Part shown: piece after piece, positions 55,925 through 63,991 of the stretch
Layout of the letters: each line of letters begins with the position of its first letter
Numbering within the stretch: the first letter of the stretch is position 1
Assembly (NCBI RefSeq): GCF_000717655.1
Contig: NZ_JNZY01000008.1
Location: 62,001 to 126,000, forward strand
Direction of reading: 5' to 3'
Length of the DNA: 64,000 bases
From: Streptomyces katrae
GTDB lineage: Bacteria; Actinomycetota; Actinomycetes; Streptomycetales; Streptomycetaceae
Notes under the pieces: generated by a model
Seen by the model: only the letters and a program-made list of their open reading frames with translations
Database searches by the model: none
Told to the model about the DNA's origin: nothing
Position numbers and translations under genes: made by a program

Positions 55925-56944
55925 ATGAGTGCGCACGAGCGAGCGGGCCCCGCTCCGACGCAGCGGGTGCCCGGGGACGGCCGCCCGCAGCTGCTGGTCC
56001 TGCGGGCCTTGGGCCTCGGCGACCTGCTCACGGTGGTGCCCTGCCTGCGGGCGCTGCGCAGGAACATGCCGGGTTGCGACATCGTCCTGGCAGCACCCGC
56101 CCGGCTGGCCACCGTCGCCGTCGCCACCGGCCTCGTGGACCGTGTGCTGCCCACGACTGCGCGAGGCCGCGGCGTTCCCTCCGAACTGAGCTGGCAGGGA
56201 CCGCCTCCCGAGCTGGCGGTGGACCTGCACGGGAACGGGCCGCCCAGCCATCTGCTCCTCCAGCGGCTGCGGCCGCGCCGGCTCCTGGCCTACCGGCACG
56301 CGCAGACCCCGGACGTCCTCGGCCCCGAGTGGCGCGACGACGAGCACGAGCGGGAGCGCTGGTGCCGCCTGCTGCGCTGGTACGGCATCGACGCCGACCC
56401 CATGGACCTCTCGATCGCCGCCCCGCCGTGTGCCTCGCCCGTCCCGGGTGCCGTCGTCGTCCACCCCGGGGCCGATGCCGGTTCACGCCGGTGGCCCCCG
56501 GAACGGTTCGCAGCGGTCGTACGTGCCCTGCGCCGGGCGGGCGAGGACGTGGTCGTCACAGCTGGCGCGGGCGAGGGTGCGCTGGCGCGGCGGGTGGCGG
56601 GTGACGCCGGGCTGCCACGGGAGGCGGTGATCGGCGGCTCCGGTGACGTGCCCTTCCACGAGCTCTGCGCGCTGGTGGCCGGCGCGCGCTGCGTCCTGGT
56701 CGGCGACACGGGTCTGGCGCACCTCGCCACGGCCCTGGGTACCCCGTCCGTCGTCCTCTTCGGCCCTGTGGCCCCCCGCCTGTGGGGCCCGCCCCCGCAC
56801 GCGAAACACCGGGCACTCTGGTGCCCCCGCGCGGGTGAGGACCCATTGCGTCCGGGCGACGCACACGCGTCGCTGCCCGACGCCCGGCTCCTGCGCATCA
56901 CCGTCGGCCAGGTGGTCGAGGCGGTTCTCAGCCACTGTCCCTGA
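55925..56944 (+). CDS. Family 9 glycosyltransferase (heptosyltransferase-like)
   Basis: 339 residues, start ATG behind GGAAGGACTTC. LLVLRALGLGDLLTVVPCLRAL, then VVHPGADAGSRRWPPERFA and VGDTGLAHLATALGTPSVVLFGPV: all marks of the heptosyltransferase family, closer to the canonical LPS enzymes than the GT9 at 48562. Together they give two putative heptose transfers. Separated from the main operon only by the MFS gene. Confidence 0.88.
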   Translation: MSAHERAGPAPTQRVPGDGRPQLLVLRALGLGDLLTVVPCLRALRRNMPGCDIVLAAPARLATVAVATGLVDRVLPTTARGRGVPSELSWQGPPPELAVDLHGNGPPSHLLLQRLRPRRLLAYRHAQTPDVLGPEWRDDEHERERWCRLLRWYGIDADPMDLSIAAPPCASPVPGAVVVHPGADAGSRRWPPERFAAVVRALRRAGEDVVVTAGAGEGALARRVAGDAGLPREAVIGGSGDVPFHELCALVAGARCVLVGDTGLAHLATALGTPSVVLFGPVAPRLWGPPPHAKHRALWCPRAGEDPLRPGDAHASLPDARLLRITVGQVVEAVLSHCP

Positions 56945-57021
56945 GCGGCGGGCAAGGTGTCGACGCAAGGAGCAGGTGGCGGAGAACCGGTGGGACGGGC
57001 CCGCGCGGGTAGGCGCCCGAC

Positions 57022-57819
57022 ATGGACACAGTCAACCCACTGGCAGTCGTCACCGGCGCATCGAGCGGCATCGGATACGAGCTGGCCAAACAATTCGCCG
57101 AACACGGCTTTGACCTGGTCATCGCGGCGGAGGACGCCGCCATCGCCTCCGCCGCCGCCACGCTGCTCAACCAGGGCACAGGCGTGGAGGCCGTCCAGAC
57201 CGATCTGACCACCGGGGAGGGCGTGGAAAAGCTCCACCGTGCCATCACGGCCACCCGACGGCCCGTCGCGGCTGCGGCGCTGAACGCCGGTGTCGGGCAG
57301 GGTGGCCCCTTCCTGGAAACCGATCTGGCGGACGAAATGGAGATCATCGACCTGAACATCACCTCCACGGTCCGCCTGGCGAAGCTGCTGCTGCCGGACA
57401 TGGTGGAGGACGGGGAGGGGCGGATACTGATCACGTCATCGATCGCGTCCACCATGCCCGGTTCCTTCCAGGCCGTGTACAACGCGAGCAAATCGTTCCT
57501 CCAGTCTTTCGCACAGGCGCTCCAGAACGAGCTGAAGGACACCGGAGTCACGGTCACCTCGCTGATGCCCAGTCCGACCGAGACCGAGTTCTTCGAACGG
57601 GCCGACATGCTGGACACCAAGGTCGGCCGGTCGGACAAGGACGATCCCGCCCAAGTGGCCGCTCAGGGCTTCGAGGCGATGATGGCCGGCAAGGACAAGG
57701 TCGTCGCCGGCTCCTGGAAGACGAAGGCGCAGGGCTTGGCCAATCGCGTCCTGCCCGACAGCGTCAAGGCAGAGATCCACCGCGGCATGGCAGAACCGGG
57801 TTCCGGGGCCGCCGGCTGA
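57022..57819 (+). CDS. SDR family oxidoreductase, paralogue of the gene at 8540
   Basis: 265 residues, ATG start; the upstream GGGTAG (57014 region) is very close to the start. TGASSGIGYELAKQF, LNAGVGQGGPFLET, catalytic Ser-Tyr-Lys with YNASKSFLQSFAQALQ. It is closely related to the SDR at 8540 along its length and ends with a mildly basic helix. Function unknown. Upstream of a Rho-N-domain protein and a CBS paralogue in an arrangement resembling that at 8-11 kb. Confidence 0.86.
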   Translation: MDTVNPLAVVTGASSGIGYELAKQFAEHGFDLVIAAEDAAIASAAATLLNQGTGVEAVQTDLTTGEGVEKLHRAITATRRPVAAAALNAGVGQGGPFLETDLADEMEIIDLNITSTVRLAKLLLPDMVEDGEGRILITSSIASTMPGSFQAVYNASKSFLQSFAQALQNELKDTGVTVTSLMPSPTETEFFERADMLDTKVGRSDKDDPAQVAAQGFEAMMAGKDKVVAGSWKTKAQGLANRVLPDSVKAEIHRGMAEPGSGAAG

Positions 57820-57961
57820 ACCGGCGAGGGAGTCGGGCAGCATGACGAACATCGTGCCGGCCTGCGCAAGGGGGACGCCCGCTCGGCCCGCGCGAGGTGC
57901 GGCGCGATCGCGGTACCCGCACCATGACCGTGACACCACATCGTCGATGAAGGGTTCCGTC

Positions 57962-58291
57962 ATGCCTCGAGGATCAAGCCCCAAGCGCGAGCGCCAGTAC
58001 GAGCACATCAAGGAGTCGGGTGAGAAGCGCGGTATGTCGGAGGGCCGTGCGAAGGAGATGGCTTCCCGCACGGTGAACAAGGAACGCGCACGCTCGGGCG
58101 AGAGCAAGACGGCGAGCCGCAGCTCCACTCAGGGCAAGTCCGCCTCGCAACGGGGCGGTGAGAAGTCCCGAAGCAGCGGCAGCTCCTCCGAACGCACCAA
58201 GGACGACCTCTACCAGGAGGCGAAGAAGCGGGGCATCGAGGGCCGCTCGACGATGACCAAGCAGCAGCTCGAGAACGCCCTGGGCCACTGA
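57962..58291 (+). CDS. Small basic protein with C-terminal Rho-N (SAP-like) domain
   Basis: 109 residues from the ATG at 57962 (GAAGGG upstream). Basic, Ser/Lys/Arg-rich first part (PKRERQYEHIKESGEK, MASRTVNKERARSG) and a final helix-extended-helix TKDDLYQEAKKRGIEGRSTM typical of Rho N-terminal/SAP domains that bind nucleic acid. Streptomyces homologues are sometimes called plasmid stabilisation protein. Probably a nucleic-acid-binding stress protein. Confidence 0.82.
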   Translation: MPRGSSPKRERQYEHIKESGEKRGMSEGRAKEMASRTVNKERARSGESKTASRSSTQGKSASQRGGEKSRSSGSSSERTKDDLYQEAKKRGIEGRSTMTKQQLENALGH

Positions 58292-58348
58292 CGGCCCACG
58301 GGAGCTGTCCCGTCCGCCGGAGGGTTCGCTGCGCCGCCTGCGCGAGGG

Positions 58349-58741
58349 TCAAGAGGAGGGCCGGCGGCGGGTGGCGTGATCGGCCAGGGCCTGGGCGGGG
58401 CGGCTGTGGAGGGTGAAGACGGCGTCCGTGTCGGTGACGGACAGCATCCGCATGGCTTGTCCGGGTACGGCGGCCAGGGCGAGGCTGCCGCCGGCTGCGG
58501 CTGCGTGGCGGCGCAGCCGGAGCAGGGTGTTGAGGCCGGAGGAGTCGCAGAAGGTGACCTGGGACATGTCCAGGACCAGGTGGGGGTGGGTGGCCGGCAC
58601 GGCGGTGGCCTGCTCGTGAAGGTCCTGGGCGGTGTGGATGTCCAGTGCGCCGGCGACTGCGGCGACAGCCAGGCCGTCGCCTGTCCCCTGGAGGACCAGT
58701 TGCGGTTGCGGGTCACTGTTCACCGGCGGGCCCGCCTTCAT
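58349..58741 (-). CDS. STAS-domain anti-sigma factor antagonist
   Basis: 130 residues from the ATG at 58741, which overlaps the stop of the SpoIIE gene (ATGA). STAS fold with GDGLAVAAVAGALDIHTAQ and the intact phospho-acceptor loop VTFCDSSGLNTLLRL, so it can be switched by phosphorylation, unlike the STAS protein at 7717. As the downstream coupled partner of an SpoIIE phosphatase, it forms a partner-switch pair; the matching HATPase kinase is not adjacent. Confidence 0.87.
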   Translation of the reverse strand: MKAGPPVNSDPQPQLVLQGTGDGLAVAAVAGALDIHTAQDLHEQATAVPATHPHLVLDMSQVTFCDSSGLNTLLRLRRHAAAAGGSLALAAVPGQAMRMLSVTDTDAVFTLHSRPAQALADHATRRRPSS

Positions 58742-60021
58742 CGCTGCTCGGTGCGGTTGGCCGTCCGGGGGACGCCGGCGAGGGCTGCCGCCCGCTCCGT
58801 GGGGCGTCGGGTGGGGCCGAGCCATTCGCACAACAGGACGGTGGCGTCGTCCTGGAGGTGGCCGTCGTGGTGCTCCAGGACGGCGTGGATGAGTCGGCGC
58901 AGGGTTTCGGGGACGGGCAGGCCGTCGGCGTGGTGGCGGATGAGGAAGTCGATGAACCGGTCGAGGCCGAATTCCTCGTTCGGGGTTCGGCGGGCCTCGG
59001 TGATGCCGTCGCTGTACAGCACGATCCTGTCACCCGGCTCCAGTTGGTGGCGGCACAGACGGATGGGGAGACCGAGGTCGGTGCCCATGGGATGGCAGGG
59101 CGGGCAGTCCAGCAGGGTGCTCCAGCGGCCGCCACGGATGATCACCGGCGGATGATGGCCCCGGTTGACCCATGTGAAGACGCCGTTGCGCGTGTCGAGG
59201 TCGGCGAGGATACCGGTGGCGTAGCGGCCCCGGCGGTACTGCTCGATGAGTACTTCTTCGACCCTTTCGCTGGTCTCCACCAACCCCGCGCCCCCGCGGC
59301 GCGCGTTGCGGCAGGCGCCCATGGCCAGGTTGGCGGTCAGGCCGGCGGCAGTGTCGTGTCCCATCGCGTCGATGAGCGACAGGTGCACCACAGCCCCGGC
59401 GGTCGCGTAGTCGTAGGCGTCCCCGCTGATCTCGTAGGCGGGCTCCATCGCCGCGGAGATCATCACGCGGCCGTCCGCGTAGGTGGGCGGGGGCATCAGG
59501 TGCCACTGCATCTCCGCTGCGATGTTCAGCGGCCGGGTGCGGGTCAGACGGGCGTGGAAGTCGCTGCTGCGCCGCTTGCTGTCGATGATCAAGGCGACCA
59601 GAGCCGCCAGCAGTTTCATGTCCTCCGCAGCCCGCGGGTCGTCAAGGGGCGTGGTGATCCGCAGGACGCCCAGACGATCGGTGCCGTCGACCAGGGGGAC
59701 CCACCAGTAGCCCCCGCCCTCACCCGGGTCGGCGCCGGCAAGGACCTGCCCGTACTGGAACGCGCGCCCCGCGACGGTTCCCTCGATCTTCAGCTCGGTC
59801 TCCTCACCGGCCGCCGCGGCGGTGTCGGCCGCCTCACCGGACAGCAGGCGCATGACGTCGCCCTGGAGATCCGCCACGTAGATCAGCACCTGCGTGAAGC
59901 CGACCTGTGCAGCGTGCTCGGCCGTCTTGGCCGACAGGAGCTCCAGCGGCATCAGGTGGCTCGCCGACAGCAGGCCGGCCAGCATGGCCCGCCCGTGTGT
60001 GTCGCGGTCCCGGTCCTTCAC
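58738..60021 (-). CDS. SpoIIE-family protein phosphatase with N-terminal GAF-like domain
   Basis: 427 residues from the GTG at 60021, preceded by GAGGAGCAGAGGTG. Residues about 20-170 are GAF-like (VGFTQVLIYVADLQGDVMRLL, VAGRAFQYGQVLAGADPG). PP2C core at about 200-415 with metal motifs YEISGDAYDYA, LIDAMGHDTAAGL and VLYSDGITEARR. It would dephosphorylate the coupled STAS antagonist and thereby release a sigma factor. The leader contains a 29-bp tandem duplication covering the ribosome site. Confidence 0.87.
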   Translation of the reverse strand: MKDRDRDTHGRAMLAGLLSASHLMPLELLSAKTAEHAAQVGFTQVLIYVADLQGDVMRLLSGEAADTAAAAGEETELKIEGTVAGRAFQYGQVLAGADPGEGGGYWWVPLVDGTDRLGVLRITTPLDDPRAAEDMKLLAALVALIIDSKRRSSDFHARLTRTRPLNIAAEMQWHLMPPPTYADGRVMISAAMEPAYEISGDAYDYATAGAVVHLSLIDAMGHDTAAGLTANLAMGACRNARRGGAGLVETSERVEEVLIEQYRRGRYATGILADLDTRNGVFTWVNRGHHPPVIIRGGRWSTLLDCPPCHPMGTDLGLPIRLCRHQLEPGDRIVLYSDGITEARRTPNEEFGLDRFIDFLIRHHADGLPVPETLRRLIHAVLEHHDGHLQDDATVLLCEWLGPTRRPTERAAALAGVPRTANRTEQR

Positions 60022-60026
60022 AGCAG

Positions 60027-60084
60027 CACCTCTGCTCCTCGGCCCCAGCCGACACCACCTCTGCTCCTCGGCCCCAGCCGACAT
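60027..60084. repeat. 29-bp tandem duplication in the SpoIIE gene leader
   Basis: Two adjacent copies (60027-60055 and 60056-60084) identical at 28 of 29 positions, beginning CACCTCTGCTCCTCGG. On the minus strand each copy includes a GAGGAG ribosome-site-like element just upstream of the GTG at 60021. Confidence 0.85.
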
Positions 60085-60281
60085 GCTGCCTATCGCCGAT
60101 GCACAGGTGCCCGTACCTCCACTGTCCTCCTCCCCCGCCCATTCGGACAGCAAGAGCCGAACCACGGACGTGACCGTCGGCTCCCGGAAGCAGGCTCGGC
60201 GTACGGGGTGGGCACGTCGCTGCAAAGGACCGAATCCTCCGCCGCGCAAGGGGCTGTCCGGTGGTACGGGTACACGGGCCG

Positions 60282-60624
60282 GGGTGGGCCCGGGAAACAC
60301 CGTGCTCCTCCATTACCGAAACGCTCCGGATGTTCTGGAGCTGGATGTGGAAACGAACCTGACGCATGACGAGCTGGTCCCGGCCCCGCCCGCCGACGAG
60401 CCGCGACTGGTCGTCCACGAGATCTGCTTCGCCACCCGGCAGGTTCGCGCAGGAACGAGCGGCTGCTGATCTTCTGGATGCCTCCTGAGGCCGGCGGGCA
60501 GGGGGAGGCGTACACCGGCGGCTGCGCCGCCCTGAAGGAGTTCCTCACCGACGTCCACGTCCACCTCACGGCCCGGCGGACGGACCAGCTGGCCTACCCG
60601 AGACTCGTCGCCCTGGCCGGCTGA
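60282..60624 (+). pseudogene. Possible frameshifted small gene
   Basis: Frame one reads NTVLLHYRNAPDVLELDVE then RLVVHEICFATRQ to a stop at 60469; a second frame, from about 60455, reads RNERLLIFWMPPEAGG and ALKEFLTDVHVHLT and ends at 60624. Both parts have good third-position GC and read like one protein of about 105 residues broken by a single frameshift. No family recognised. A sequencing error would restore one gene. Confidence 0.45.
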
Positions 60625-60717
60625 GGCCCGAGCACTGCCACGGCCGGACGCCCGAGCACGCCGGCTGCCGCCGTGCGGGGTTCCCGCTCGGCGGCAGCCG
60701 GCCGCTGCGTTCCCCCG

Positions 60718-61131
60718 TCAGGCGGAAAGGGCTTCGAGGAGATCGCCGACCTGCGGATCGGGAAGCGAGCGGGCGACATCGGCCTGGGCGACGATCCCGA
60801 CGAGGGTGTGGCCGTCGATGACCGGGAGACGGCGGACCTGGTGCTCGCTCATGGTCCGCAGGATCTCATCGGCCTCGTCGTCGGCGCCGATCGTGACCGC
60901 TTCTCCCTGAGCCAGTTCGCCGGCCTTCACCTGCGCAGGGTCCTTGCCCGCGGCGAGGACCTTCACGACGATGTCCCGGTCGGTGAGCATCCCCTTGAGT
61001 TTTTGGTCGTCCCCACAGATCGGCAGCGCGCCGACTCCGTGCGAGGCCATCTTCTTCGCCGCCTCCAGCACCGTCTCCTGTGCGCCGATGCAGGTGGCAT
61101 CCGGTGTCATGATCTCCCGGGCGGTGGTCAC
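60718..61131 (-). CDS. CBS-domain protein, paralogue of the gene at 10527
   Basis: 137 residues from the GTG at 61131, chosen for its AAGGAGGGATCACC ribosome site. Two CBS motifs: TAREIMTPDATCI / LPICGDDQKLKGMLTDRDIV and RTMSEHQVRRLPVIDGHTLVGIVAQAD. About three-quarters of residues appear identical to the protein at 10527. Probably an adenylate-binding stress protein. Confidence 0.88.
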   Translation of the reverse strand: MTTAREIMTPDATCIGAQETVLEAAKKMASHGVGALPICGDDQKLKGMLTDRDIVVKVLAAGKDPAQVKAGELAQGEAVTIGADDEADEILRTMSEHQVRRLPVIDGHTLVGIVAQADVARSLPDPQVGDLLEALSA

Positions 61132-61266
61132 GGTGATCCCTCCTTGTACCTCGGATGACTTGTCAGTGGTCATAAAGGCGCCTGCCCGGCCGGCCTCTCC
61201 GTACACGATTCGGAGAAAGCCGTCGACCGGATTCGCGGCGGGGTACCCGACGACGGTGGTCCCTGG

Positions 61267-61614
61267 TCAGGGCTCGCGGCGCCAACGCTGCTGCTCACGG
61301 GTGCGGCGCCTGATCACGTAAAGGTCAGCGAGAGCCACGGCGGCGAGCAGGAAGCAGAAGGCCGCAAGCACCGCGCAGAGGGTGCCGGCCGAGGGCGTGT
61401 GATCACTGGATTCGGAGGCCAGGAACACGAAGAGGGCGCCTCCGGCCGCGAAGACGGGCGCGAAGACGGCCGAAAGCAGGCGCCGCAGCCGCAGATCGCT
61501 GCGGGCCCACTGGGCTTCCAAGCCGTCGTGACGCCACCTGGTGGCCGCCGCACGCGCGTGCCGGTCCGCCGCACGTCCAGCAGCCGGGCCGTGCCGCTTG
61601 CGAGCGGAGTTCAT
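61267..61614 (-). CDS. Small membrane protein, DUF6343-like
   Basis: 115 residues from the ATG at 61614, behind GGGAGGTGGCC. A basic soluble start, then ARSDLRLRRLLSAVFAP, a first transmembrane helix at about 53-70 (FAAGGALFVFLA), a short loop and a second at about 83-105 (CAVLAAFCFLLAAVALADLYV), ending in RRRTREQQRWRRE. The RSxLRLR entry to the membrane part resembles DUF6343 of Streptomyces. Function unknown. Confidence 0.65.
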   Translation of the reverse strand: MNSARKRHGPAAGRAADRHARAAATRWRHDGLEAQWARSDLRLRRLLSAVFAPVFAAGGALFVFLASESSDHTPSAGTLCAVLAAFCFLLAAVALADLYVIRRRTREQQRWRREP

Positions 61615-61707
61615 GCCGGCCACCTCCCGTTTCGCGCCTCATGATGCGCCTGCCCGTGCTGCGGGCGCCGACACGCCCCTGCCGGTACGAAGGCGCCGGA
61701 TTCGCGG

Positions 61708-62431
61708 TCATCGGCTGTTTTCCCCCGGTCGTTCGCGGACCACTTCGCGAGCGGATTTTTCCTCGCGCAGGCCCAGGCAGCGGGGGTGGCGGAGCAGTCC
61801 GGCACAGTGCGCGGTCCGCTCCCGTACCTCGGCGGCCGGGAACGGGGCGTGGTCCTCTTCGAGGGCGTCGAGCCTCCGGCACAGGGTGCAAGGGTGGCGG
61901 TGTCGTAGCGCGTGACGACCTTTCCGGCGAAGCGCAGTCGGTCGTGCTCGTATTTGCCCAGCAGCAGGGCTCCGAAGCCCACCGCTGGCCGGCCGGCTCG
62001 GTGAACCCGCAGATGAGGAACTCCTGACCGGCCTTGCGGGTGCGCAAGGGCAGTTGGGTGATGTCGTTGCCGTCCAGGCGCAGGAGGCCGAAGAGGTAAG
62101 AGGTGACTTGGATGTGCCCGGCGGCCCGGACGGCCGCGGGACCGGTGCTCACCGTCCGCGGTGCAATCACCGCGGTGTTGCGCCGCCAGCGCCTCGGCGA
62201 CCTCCGAGTAGGTGGCGTTCAGCAGCCTTCCGTTATGGGAGAGCAGCTCCACCTCGCCGTCCCGGCGGGTGGCGAGAGCACGGACGCCGTCGAGTTTGCG
62301 CTCGGAGATCCAGTCGCGTCGAACTCCCGGCGCGAGCTGAGGGTGGTGAGCATCGGTGTGTCCAGCGGCCCGTGTGCGGGACGCAGCAGGTGCCGTTGGG
62401 CTCCGGTGACCGGTGCAGGGGCCCTCGCCAC
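61708..62431 (-). pseudogene. Decayed ATP-dependent DNA ligase (LigD ligase-domain type)
   Basis: Parts of one protein in changing frames on the minus strand: GPLDTPMLTTLSSRREFD; then DWISERKLDGVRALATRRDG (adenylation motif I KLDG) and LNATYSEVAEALAAQ; CTADGE (motif III); YLFGLLRLDGNDITQLP; QEFLICGFTEPAG; ALLLGKYEHDRLRFAGKV; and the C-terminal CLGLREEKSAREVVRERPG with a stop at 61708. At least four frame changes and deletions. The gene is dead, although its motifs are still easy to read. Confidence 0.8.
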
Positions 62432-62523
62432 CGCTCACCCGCCGATGCCGCGGTACGACGGCGCCGGCCGGGTCGGGGTCGCCATGGCGTCCTCCTCACA
62501 CCCGGTGCGCACACCCCCGGTTC

Positions 62524-63210
62524 CTACTCCAGCACGGTGGCGGCCACGGAGAGGTCGGCCACCAGACCCGCGAAGGCCGCCTCCCGGTCGTCCGCCCGCA
62601 GGACGGCGGAGGGGTGAACCGTCGCCAACAGCTGTCCGGCGGGGGAACCGGCCTCCTCGCCGATGGGGCCCGGCATCGGCAGCAGGACACCACGCCGCTC
62701 GCCGACCCGGAACGAGGACCCGAGCAGTGCCTTTCCCGCCGTCCCTCCCAACACCACCAGCACCTCGGGGGCGACCCGTCTCAGTTCCTCCGTCAGCCAG
62801 GGCTTGCACGCGGTCATCTCACGCAGGCTCGGAGCCTTGTGAATCCGACGCTTGCCCCGTGGGGCCGGTGTGAACTTGAAGTGCTTGACCACGTTGGTGA
62901 AGTACGGGTCCTCGTCCCCCAGCCCGGCCTCGTCGAGCGCCCGGCGCAGCAGCTGCCCCGCGGGGCCCACGAACGGCTCTCCCTTCACATCCTCCTGGTC
63001 TCCGGGCTGCTCCCCGACCAGCATCAGCCGCGCACGCGCCGGGCCCTTGCCGAAGACCGTCTGCGTGGCGTCCCGGAACAACGGGCACCCGTGGCAGTCG
63101 GCCGCCGCCCGGCGCAGAGCCGCCAGCCCGCCGCGCGAAGGCAGGTAGGGAGTCGCGTCGTACCCCTGGCCGCTGTCCGAAGCCGGGGCGGCACCTGCGT
63201 CCACGTCCAT
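62524..63210 (-). CDS. UdgX-family uracil-DNA binding protein / glycosylase
   Basis: 228 residues from ATG at 63210 (GAAGGCGGTGGCC upstream). Family 4-like uracil-DNA glycosylase fold with four Cys ligands for an iron-sulfur cluster (CHGCPLF near 35-45 and later Cys), GEQPGDQEDVKGEPFVGPAG, and the UdgX-specific loop KRRIHK, His124, which in Mycobacterium UdgX becomes covalently bound to the DNA after uracil removal. So this protein should form a suicide complex at uracil in DNA. It sits beside a dead DNA ligase gene. Confidence 0.9.
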   Translation of the reverse strand: MDVDAGAAPASDSGQGYDATPYLPSRGGLAALRRAAADCHGCPLFRDATQTVFGKGPARARLMLVGEQPGDQEDVKGEPFVGPAGQLLRRALDEAGLGDEDPYFTNVVKHFKFTPAPRGKRRIHKAPSLREMTACKPWLTEELRRVAPEVLVVLGGTAGKALLGSSFRVGERRGVLLPMPGPIGEEAGSPAGQLLATVHPSAVLRADDREAAFAGLVADLSVAATVLE

Positions 63211-63343
63211 GGCCACCGCCTTCGATCCGTGTATCCCGTCGGCGTCTGCCCGAGCCGCTCGGTCCGAAACCGCCGGGCGCGCGGGCCCCGGGGGACCACC
63301 CGGTTGGGCAACAGCCGCCTCCAGACCTGATCCGGCGCAGTGA

Positions 63344-63490
63344 TCAGCCGCCCTGCGACAGCTGCCGCGGCTCCAGCCGGTTGACGGCGATCATCTCCTC
63401 CGCTGCCAGTGGCGCGCCGTGCGCACTGCGCTGGCCCATCACGACGCAGAGGGCGTACGCGGCCTCCTCCAGCTCGCGGACGAGGTACGG
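63344..63490 (-). pseudogene. Fragment resembling DUF5133
   Basis: The minus-strand frame ending at 63344 reads RELEEAAYALCVVMGQRS then AAEEMIAVNRLEPRQLSQGG. Streptomyces DUF5133 proteins have a similar RxLEDxxYTLCVxTGTR block near their middle. N-terminal part absent. Low confidence. Confidence 0.35.
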
Positions 63491-63889
63491 CGCTTCTACC
63501 CCTTCGCCCCCTCGTCGGCGGCCTCGCGGCGCAGGACCTGACCTGGCACGGCGAGAACATCGCGCAGGACTCTCTCGTCCTGCGCGACCTGTACGACCGG
63601 GACCACGACCCCGGCCCGTGGGACACCCGTACCGCTTCGGCCCGCTCCGCTTCGCCGCCCCGAGGGGCCCGCAACCTCCCCCCATGGACAACCTCGCCCC
63701 GCAGGGCGGCGCGGAACCGGCCCACGGGCGCCGCTGCCGCGGCGATGACACCACCGCGTGACGGTACTCGCGGCCCTCGCCGGCGAGCTGGCGCGCCTGG
63801 ACCACGGCGTCCCCGAGCAGGATCTGAGCAACGCCCTGTCCCGCATGCCGACCCGGCCGCGCAGCGGTTTCGAGCTGTGCCCGGCCTGA
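63470..63889 (+). pseudogene. Decayed CYP152-like P450 (fatty acid peroxygenase) gene
   Basis: Plus-strand pieces in three frames: EVRRFYPFAP; GGLAAQDLTWHGENIAQDSL with VLRDLYDRDHDPGPW; PYRFGPLRFAAPRGPQPP with APQGGAEPAHGRRCRGDD; and VLAALAGELARLDHGVPEQD with LSRMPTRPRSGF to a stop at 63889. In order these match the last third of CYP152 peroxygenases, including the heme-Cys loop (normally GHRCPGE). Frame breaks, plus the altered loop, show the gene is dead. Confidence 0.72.
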
Positions 63890-63991
63890 CCGGACCGGTC
63901 CCCTGCCCGCCCCGCCCACAGGAGTGCCGGGACACCGGCCGGGTAGTGCTTCGGTGACAGCGACCTCTACTTCCTGGCGAGGTGAGACGCC

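Noticed and set aside
58297..58312. ACGGGA-GCTG-TCCCGT as terminator of the Rho-N gene
   Set aside because: Only a 6-bp stem, common by chance in such GC-rich sequence.
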